Source: Spirochaetales bacterium Spiro_01 (GTDB lineage: Bacteria > Spirochaetota > Spirochaetia > Sphaerochaetales > Sphaerochaetaceae). Taken from it: a DNA stretch of 8,509 nucleotides. The notes beneath the pieces were generated by a model. That model did not search any database and was not told the DNA's origin. It saw only the letters and a program-made list of their open reading frames with translations. This document shows, in pieces, positions 5,199 to 8,509 of the stretch; within the stretch, counting starts at the first letter, position 1, and each line of letters begins with the position of its first letter. A program made the position numbers and the translations under genes. Location of the stretch: positions 1 to 8,509 of the forward strand of contig LVBC01000085.1 of assembly GCA_001604265.1 (NCBI GenBank), written 5' to 3'.

Positions 5199-6349
5199 GC
5201 AATCTGAATATCTATCTTCCACCCTTCACGCCGGACTACTCCGGCTGTTCATCGGCCCTTTACGAGCTTGGTGGCATGATAATCCTCCACGATGCATCCG
5301 GCTGTACTGGAAACGTTCTCGGATACGATGAACCGAGATGGGAGAGTGCATCCACATCAAGGGCCCTGGTCTTCTGTTCGGCATACAGGCACCTTGAAGC
5401 TGTACTCGGTCAGGACGACAAGGTCATCGACAGGATAGTAGAGGCCGCAAACAGCCTGAAGCCCAGATTCATCGCCCTGGTCGGTTCTCCTGTACCAATG
5501 CTCGTCGGCACCGATTATGTGGGCATGGCCAGAGAGATCGAAGCAAGGACCAGCATCGACTCCTTCGGCTTCGACACAAAGGGTCTCGAGTTCTACGACA
5601 ATGGCTACATGAAGGCGACGATCGCTCTGCTCAGGCGCTATGCAAGAAAGCTTCCGACTGTCAGAAGAAGCATCAACCTTCTGGGCCTCACGCCGATAGA
5701 CTTCGGCTACAGAGGAAACGACAGAGCAATCCTTTCACTGCTTGAAGAGAATAAGATAGCTGTCAACTGCTCCTTCTCGATGAACTTCACACTTGAGGAT
5801 ATCGGCACAGCAGGACAGGCAGAACTCAATGTCGCACTCTCGGAAGCAGGAGTTGAGGTTGCACTCTACATGATGAAGGAATTTGGAATTCCATTCATTT
5901 CTACAGTTCCCTATTCGGATGGAAAGAGATTCATAGAGGATATTGAGAACGCTTTCCTGGGAAGAACAGCTGAAAGGGAGGTCGAGATATACAACTTCGA
6001 CAGGAGATTCCTCATCATAGGTGAACAGGTCTCCTCAAATGCACTGAGGCGCGAAATAGAGATAAGAAGCGGTATCCAGACAGATGTGGCCATCCTGTTT
6101 TCCCACAGGCCCGAGCTGCTGAGGAAGGGTGACTACAGCTTTGTCCAGGAGAAAGACATAAGGAATCTCGTGAACAGCGGAATGTATACCGATGTAGTTG
6201 CTGACCCTTTGATAAAGCAGCTCATACTGCGAGATGATGTGGCCTTCCATGAGAATGCATCTGTTGCTGTGAGCAGCAAGTTCCACTGGGATGAGGTAAG
6301 GACTCTCGTGGGTCAGGAGATGGAGGATTTCATTTCAGAAATGGTCTGA
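5195..6349 (+). CDS. NifK-like nitrogenase component 1 subunit, short form
   Basis: A 384-residue partner of the NifD-like subunit, much shorter than NifK (about 510-520). The reading frame is open further left, but the start at 5195 overlaps the preceding stop as ATGA and begins directly with the conserved region. PDYSGC (Cys18) corresponds to beta-Cys70 and HDASGCTG (Cys37) to the HGSQGC motif of beta-Cys95. The third P-cluster motif is LVGSPVPMLVGTD (95-107), in which Ser98 stands where beta-Cys153 would be. Only C61 and C192 are additional cysteines. MNLLGLTP-like strand-loop elements and a Rossmann-type alternation continue to about residue 300. The C-terminal 80 residues are mostly helical by appearance and unassigned. 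A GGGAGG site lies 13 nt upstream, so coupling probably matters. The gene ends 20 nt inside the convergent P-loop ATPase gene. Confidence 0.83.
   Translation: MSNLNIYLPPFTPDYSGCSSALYELGGMIILHDASGCTGNVLGYDEPRWESASTSRALVFCSAYRHLEAVLGQDDKVIDRIVEAANSLKPRFIALVGSPVPMLVGTDYVGMAREIEARTSIDSFGFDTKGLEFYDNGYMKATIALLRRYARKLPTVRRSINLLGLTPIDFGYRGNDRAILSLLEENKIAVNCSFSMNFTLEDIGTAGQAELNVALSEAGVEVALYMMKEFGIPFISTVPYSDGKRFIEDIENAFLGRTAEREVEIYNFDRRFLIIGEQVSSNALRREIEIRSGIQTDVAILFSHRPELLRKGDYSFVQEKDIRNLVNSGMYTDVVADPLIKQLILRDDVAFHENASVAVSSKFHWDEVRTLVGQEMEDFISEMV
6330..6349. other. 20-nt convergent overlap of the NifK-like and P-loop ATPase genes
   Basis: The NifK-like TGA is at 6347-6349 on the plus strand; the ATPase TGA reads at 6332-6330 on the minus strand. 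Both coding ends share these 20 nt, so there is no room between them for an ordinary terminator. The only small dyad seen nearby is CGCT-CA-AGCG, four base pairs without a T-run, inside the ATPase gene. Confidence 0.85.
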
Positions 6350-6899
6350 GAAGCTCCTCGACAAGCTCTTCTGAGCGCTCAAGCGAATCGAAGGTCACAT
6401 AGAATGAGTGGTCTGCATCCCAGCATGGTCTTGTCGCATCGTGGCTCTTTCTGTACTTCTCATAGTCGGAGACTACCTCCTCATCCCTATAGGAGCCACG
6501 GCGCTTCAGCATCGAAAGGTGAAGAGCTGGACTTGGTGCAAGATATATGGCAAAGACCTCGATATCAAGCTGATGCTGCTTTCTGAAGGCCTCGAAGAAG
6601 CCTGGATTCCTGACCTCTCTTGTCAGAGGAGCAGAGAGTATGACATCGTTGCCAAGCTCCAGGTTCTCGATCACAGGAGCCCAGAGGGTTGCATAGCTCT
6701 CATCTCGCCAGCTGCTGTAGAAATCCAGCCGGCTTTCACCCACACCCATCCTGCTCTCGATTCCCCTCAGCAGAGGCTGGACGACAGTGTCGTAATCGAT
6801 ATATGTGATATGGAGTCTTCTTGAAAGACTTCTAGCCCTGCAGGTCTTTCCCGAGCCTGGCTGTCCTGAAAATATGTACAGTCTTGGTCTTCTTGTCAT
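6330..6899 (-). CDS. Small P-loop kinase-like ATPase, substrate unknown
   Basis: A 189-residue soluble protein of the AAA/zeta-toxin/gluconate-kinase-like P-loop kinase group. It has a Walker A SGQPGSGKT (11-19), an acidic YIDYDTV element (33-39) where small-molecule kinases place a catalytic or substrate-binding Asp, a beta-strand DVILSAPLT (85-93) in the Walker B region, and a basic LKRRGSYRDEE segment (131-141) resembling a LID. No membrane segment or second domain is seen. The start overlaps the SorC-family stop (ATGA), making it the last gene of the sugar operon. The neighbours suggest phosphorylation of a sugar or related metabolite. A nucleotide or antibiotic-type substrate, or a toxin-like role, cannot be excluded, though no antitoxin partner is visible. 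Its 3' end overlaps the NifK-like gene on the opposite strand by 20 nt. Confidence 0.8.
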   Translation of the reverse strand: MTRRPRLYIFSGQPGSGKTCRARSLSRRLHITYIDYDTVVQPLLRGIESRMGVGESRLDFYSSWRDESYATLWAPVIENLELGNDVILSAPLTREVRNPGFFEAFRKQHQLDIEVFAIYLAPSPALHLSMLKRRGSYRDEEVVSDYEKYRKSHDATRPCWDADHSFYVTFDSLERSEELVEELLRPFLK

Positions 6900-7825
6900 T
6901 TCAGCACTTCAACTATGTTTCTTGCCGTTGTTATATCGGTAATGAGGGTATTTATGAGATCGCACTTCAGAAGCCCGATGATCGAGTATACCTTCTGGAA
7001 GCCGGAGGCGACCGCTATCCTCGACTTCACGCTCCTGATGGTGTCGAGGTCTATTGCGTACCTGCTCGGACTCTTCGGATTGAGTATGTGGCCATCTGAG
7101 TCGAAGAAGTAGTTGATATAGTCACCTGGGATATCGTCGCTCGAGCTGTATGACTCGCCCAGTATGGCCCTTCTTACTTCAGGGTCTCTCGAGAGTGGAA
7201 CACCGACACCGCCTATGATGACATCAAGGCATTTCCAGATACTGGAAACATCGTTTCCCTTGTCATCCCTGACGCTGTCGATGAACACATCATCCTTCCT
7301 GCTTCCCCAGTTATCCTGGAAGTTCTGCGGAAGCTCGAGATAGCTGTAGTAGCTACCAGAGTCGTGTCTCATGGTGTGGTCGTTGATGTAGTTCGTGACC
7401 GGATAGATAGTCCAGTTGGTCTTTCTATCCATGCTTCTGGTCCTGAAGTGGGAGATTTCGGACATCGTCTTTCCCATTCCAACACCTACGTTGAGACTTT
7501 TGTTCGTGAATGAGTTTATCAGATAGTCGCAGGCACCGTCGACCAGGAACTGCATCGACCTTCTGGGATCCGAGGCACTCGGAACAAGCACGAGATTCTC
7601 AAGCCCGAAGGCCTCCTTGAGGTAGATGGAGCACATCTGCTGCTCGTTCTGGTCGACAAAGGGTGCGTTTATGGTTATCTCGACGATTCCTCGCTTCTTT
7701 GCAAGCTTGAGATACTTGCCGACCTGCACATGGCTGACTCCAAGCTCAGCTGCCAGATCGGTCTGTGTCTTTCCGTTCCTGTAGTACGCAATCGCTATTC
7801 TGAATAGTTTCTCATCACTTACCAT
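6896..7825 (-). CDS. SorC/DeoR-type sugar-binding transcriptional regulator
   Basis: A 309-residue regulator, normal size for the SorC family (about 310-320). The N-terminal helix-turn-helix spans about 8-50, with QTDLAAELGVSHVQVGKYLK (21-40) as the recognition unit. The effector domain follows: LNVGVGMGKTMSEI (111-124) is the phosphosugar-binding glycine loop, DVIIGGVGVP (201-210) the second strand-loop, GDYINYFFDSDGHIL (234-248) the typical GD-x-FF-D-x-G motif, and AVASGFQKVYSIIGLLKCDL (271-290) the sugar-binding C-terminal helix region, ending LITDITTARNIVEV. Family members sense phosphorylated sugars and control adjacent catabolic genes, so the PfkB-type kinase product or substrate is a likely effector. 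The start lies 3 nt after the PfkB stop, with CAGGGA about 10 nt upstream. No operator for it can be recognised because the operon promoter lies outside the window. Confidence 0.9.
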   Translation of the reverse strand: MVSDEKLFRIAIAYYRNGKTQTDLAAELGVSHVQVGKYLKLAKKRGIVEITINAPFVDQNEQQMCSIYLKEAFGLENLVLVPSASDPRRSMQFLVDGACDYLINSFTNKSLNVGVGMGKTMSEISHFRTRSMDRKTNWTIYPVTNYINDHTMRHDSGSYYSYLELPQNFQDNWGSRKDDVFIDSVRDDKGNDVSSIWKCLDVIIGGVGVPLSRDPEVRRAILGESYSSSDDIPGDYINYFFDSDGHILNPKSPSRYAIDLDTIRSVKSRIAVASGFQKVYSIIGLLKCDLINTLITDITTARNIVEVLK

Positions 7826-7828
7826 CTA

Positions 7829-8509
7829 TCAGATTCCCTGTTCGATATGGGTTGCCTTCCTGAGTGCACACCTCATACCGAATTCAACGGCCTTTTCAAG
7901 CTCGTTTCCCTCAAGCAGGGAGTGTGTCATTGCACCGGTAAGTGTATCGCCACAGCCTATGGTGTTGACGATCGGGAGATCTGTTTCAATGCTCGGAATG
8001 ACAGCCAGAGCGCTGCCATTGTAGACCCAGGTATCGTACTTTCCCCTCGTGATTACTGTTCTGGTGCCATACTTCTCATAGAAGCTGCGAGCAAGTTCTC
8101 TGACCCTGTCATAGGTGGAACCATCATCGCTGTTCTCATATAATACCACATCCTTCATGAACGTGGCACAGAACTCTGAGAGGTTGGGCTTGATTATCGA
8201 AGGACCCTCCTTCAATGATGCGATGAGGTCATCACCCTTTATATCAAGAACGCTCAGCTTGCCTGACCTTCTGCACTCCCTGACCATCCTTGGATAGAGG
8301 TCTGCAGAAAAGCCCCTGGCCTTTGTTCCGGAGATGACGACTGCATCGAAAGCAGGAAGCTCTCTCATGAAGAGCCTGAAGAACTCCTCCGAGGCCTCCG
8401 GAGAGACCTCGCGGGCCTCTTCGACAAGCTCTGTCGAGGTGTGGTCCTCTTCGTTGATTATCGTCGTGCAGGTCCTGATATCGGCAGGAACACGGACAAA
8501 GCGGATATC
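7829..8509 (-). CDS. PfkB-family sugar kinase, 1-phosphofructokinase/tagatose-6-phosphate kinase-like (5' end outside window)
   Basis: The last 226 residues of a ribokinase-superfamily kinase; the frame runs open to the window end. An internal ATG at 8368 is not the start, because upstream codons encode RTCTTIINEEDHTSTEL and then VSPEASEEFF. This corresponds to the RTNIKI-(I/V)-D-x-GTTTEIN and ISEEE segments of FruK/LacC-type enzymes. Further on are VVISGTKARGF (the ISGS-LP-G counterpart), IIKPNLSEF (the KPN-x-E-E motif) and the PfkB signature NTIGCGDTLTGAM, where the anion-hole GAGD reads GCGD and its Asp is the catalytic base. The enzyme would transfer phosphate from ATP to a phosphosugar in the cytoplasm. 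Lacking the N-terminal substrate pocket, the exact sugar is uncertain. It leads the visible part of a leftward operon with the SorC regulator (3-nt gap) and the P-loop ATPase. Confidence 0.88.
   Translation of the reverse strand, partial: DIRFVRVPADIRTCTTIINEEDHTSTELVEEAREVSPEASEEFFRLFMRELPAFDAVVISGTKARGFSADLYPRMVRECRRSGKLSVLDIKGDDLIASLKEGPSIIKPNLSEFCATFMKDVVLYENSDDGSTYDRVRELARSFYEKYGTRTVITRGKYDTWVYNGSALAVIPSIETDLPIVNTIGCGDTLTGAMTHSLLEGNELEKAVEFGMRCALRKATHIEQGI

Noticed and set aside
3139..6349. True N2-fixing nifHDK
   Set aside because: Both component-1 subunits are too short, the P-cluster and FeMoco ligand sets are incomplete, and no nifE, nifN or nifB is present here.
3139..6349. Dark-operative protochlorophyllide or chlorophyllide reductase (Bch/Chl)
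   Set aside because: No other chlorophyll genes are present, the cysteine pattern differs from 3 Cys + 1 Asp, and the context is an H-cluster protein and an importer.
3139..6349. CfbCD of coenzyme F430 biosynthesis
   Set aside because: As I know it, CfbD works as a single type of component-1 subunit, while two distinct subunits are encoded here; the SorC and PfkB neighbours also argue against a methanogen.
8366..8368. ATG as start of the PfkB-family kinase
   Set aside because: The upstream frame stays open to the window end and encodes recognisable FruK/LacC-type sequence, so the gene is simply cut by the edge.

Overview
The window (about 8.5 kb, roughly 50% G+C by eye) reads as bacterial DNA from an anaerobe. 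It encodes an [FeFe]-hydrogenase-type H-cluster protein and a nitrogenase-like iron protein with two partner subunits, both oxygen-sensitive protein classes. Beside these lies a sugar-metabolism block with a SorC-type regulator and a 1-phosphofructokinase-like PfkB kinase. Genes are tightly packed with ATGA start/stop overlaps, and AGA/AGG arginine codons are common. A gut or sediment spirochaete or clostridium-like anaerobe would fit, but the sequence alone does not fix the lineage.

Left part (1-3055, all leftward). An H-cluster protein resembling the HydS/HsfB 'sensory' type (1949-3055) is followed by a FecCD/BtuC-type permease (869-1831, probably starting at 1876) and its ATPase (84-872). 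At the left edge is the first 13 codons of a protein with a signal-like N-terminus (1-40), probably the matching solute-binding protein. Together these make an uptake system for iron-siderophore, corrinoid, heme or oxyanion-type ligands. The sequence does not say which.

Centre (3139-6349, rightward). A three-gene operon with 4-nt ATGA overlaps encodes a NifH-like Fe protein with all signature residues, a NifD-like subunit (423 aa) and a short NifK-like subunit (384 aa). The cysteine set differs from true nitrogenase: two P-cluster-type Cys remain in each subunit and the third is missing in each. The FeMoco His appears retained, while the FeMoco Cys looks replaced or shifted. This is a nitrogenase-like reductase of unknown substrate, not an obvious N2-fixing enzyme.

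The two blocks appear to be co-regulated. A nearly identical dyad, AGTTAG-N6-CTAAC, lies just upstream of the ribosome-binding site of both the NifH-like gene (3106-3123) and the permease gene (1891-1906). Each follows a promoter-like element with a -10 of the form TAGANT. The working model is a regulon joining a small-molecule or metal importer, an H-cluster protein (redox partner or sensor) and a nitrogenase-like reductase.

Right part (6330-8509, leftward). A PfkB-family kinase (cut by the window end), a SorC-family regulator and a small P-loop kinase-like ATPase form a compact sugar/phosphosugar operon. Its last gene converges on the NifK-like gene and overlaps it by 20 nt. No tRNA, rRNA, CRISPR, insertion sequence or convincing intrinsic terminator was seen. 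No gap between genes exceeds about 120 nt.
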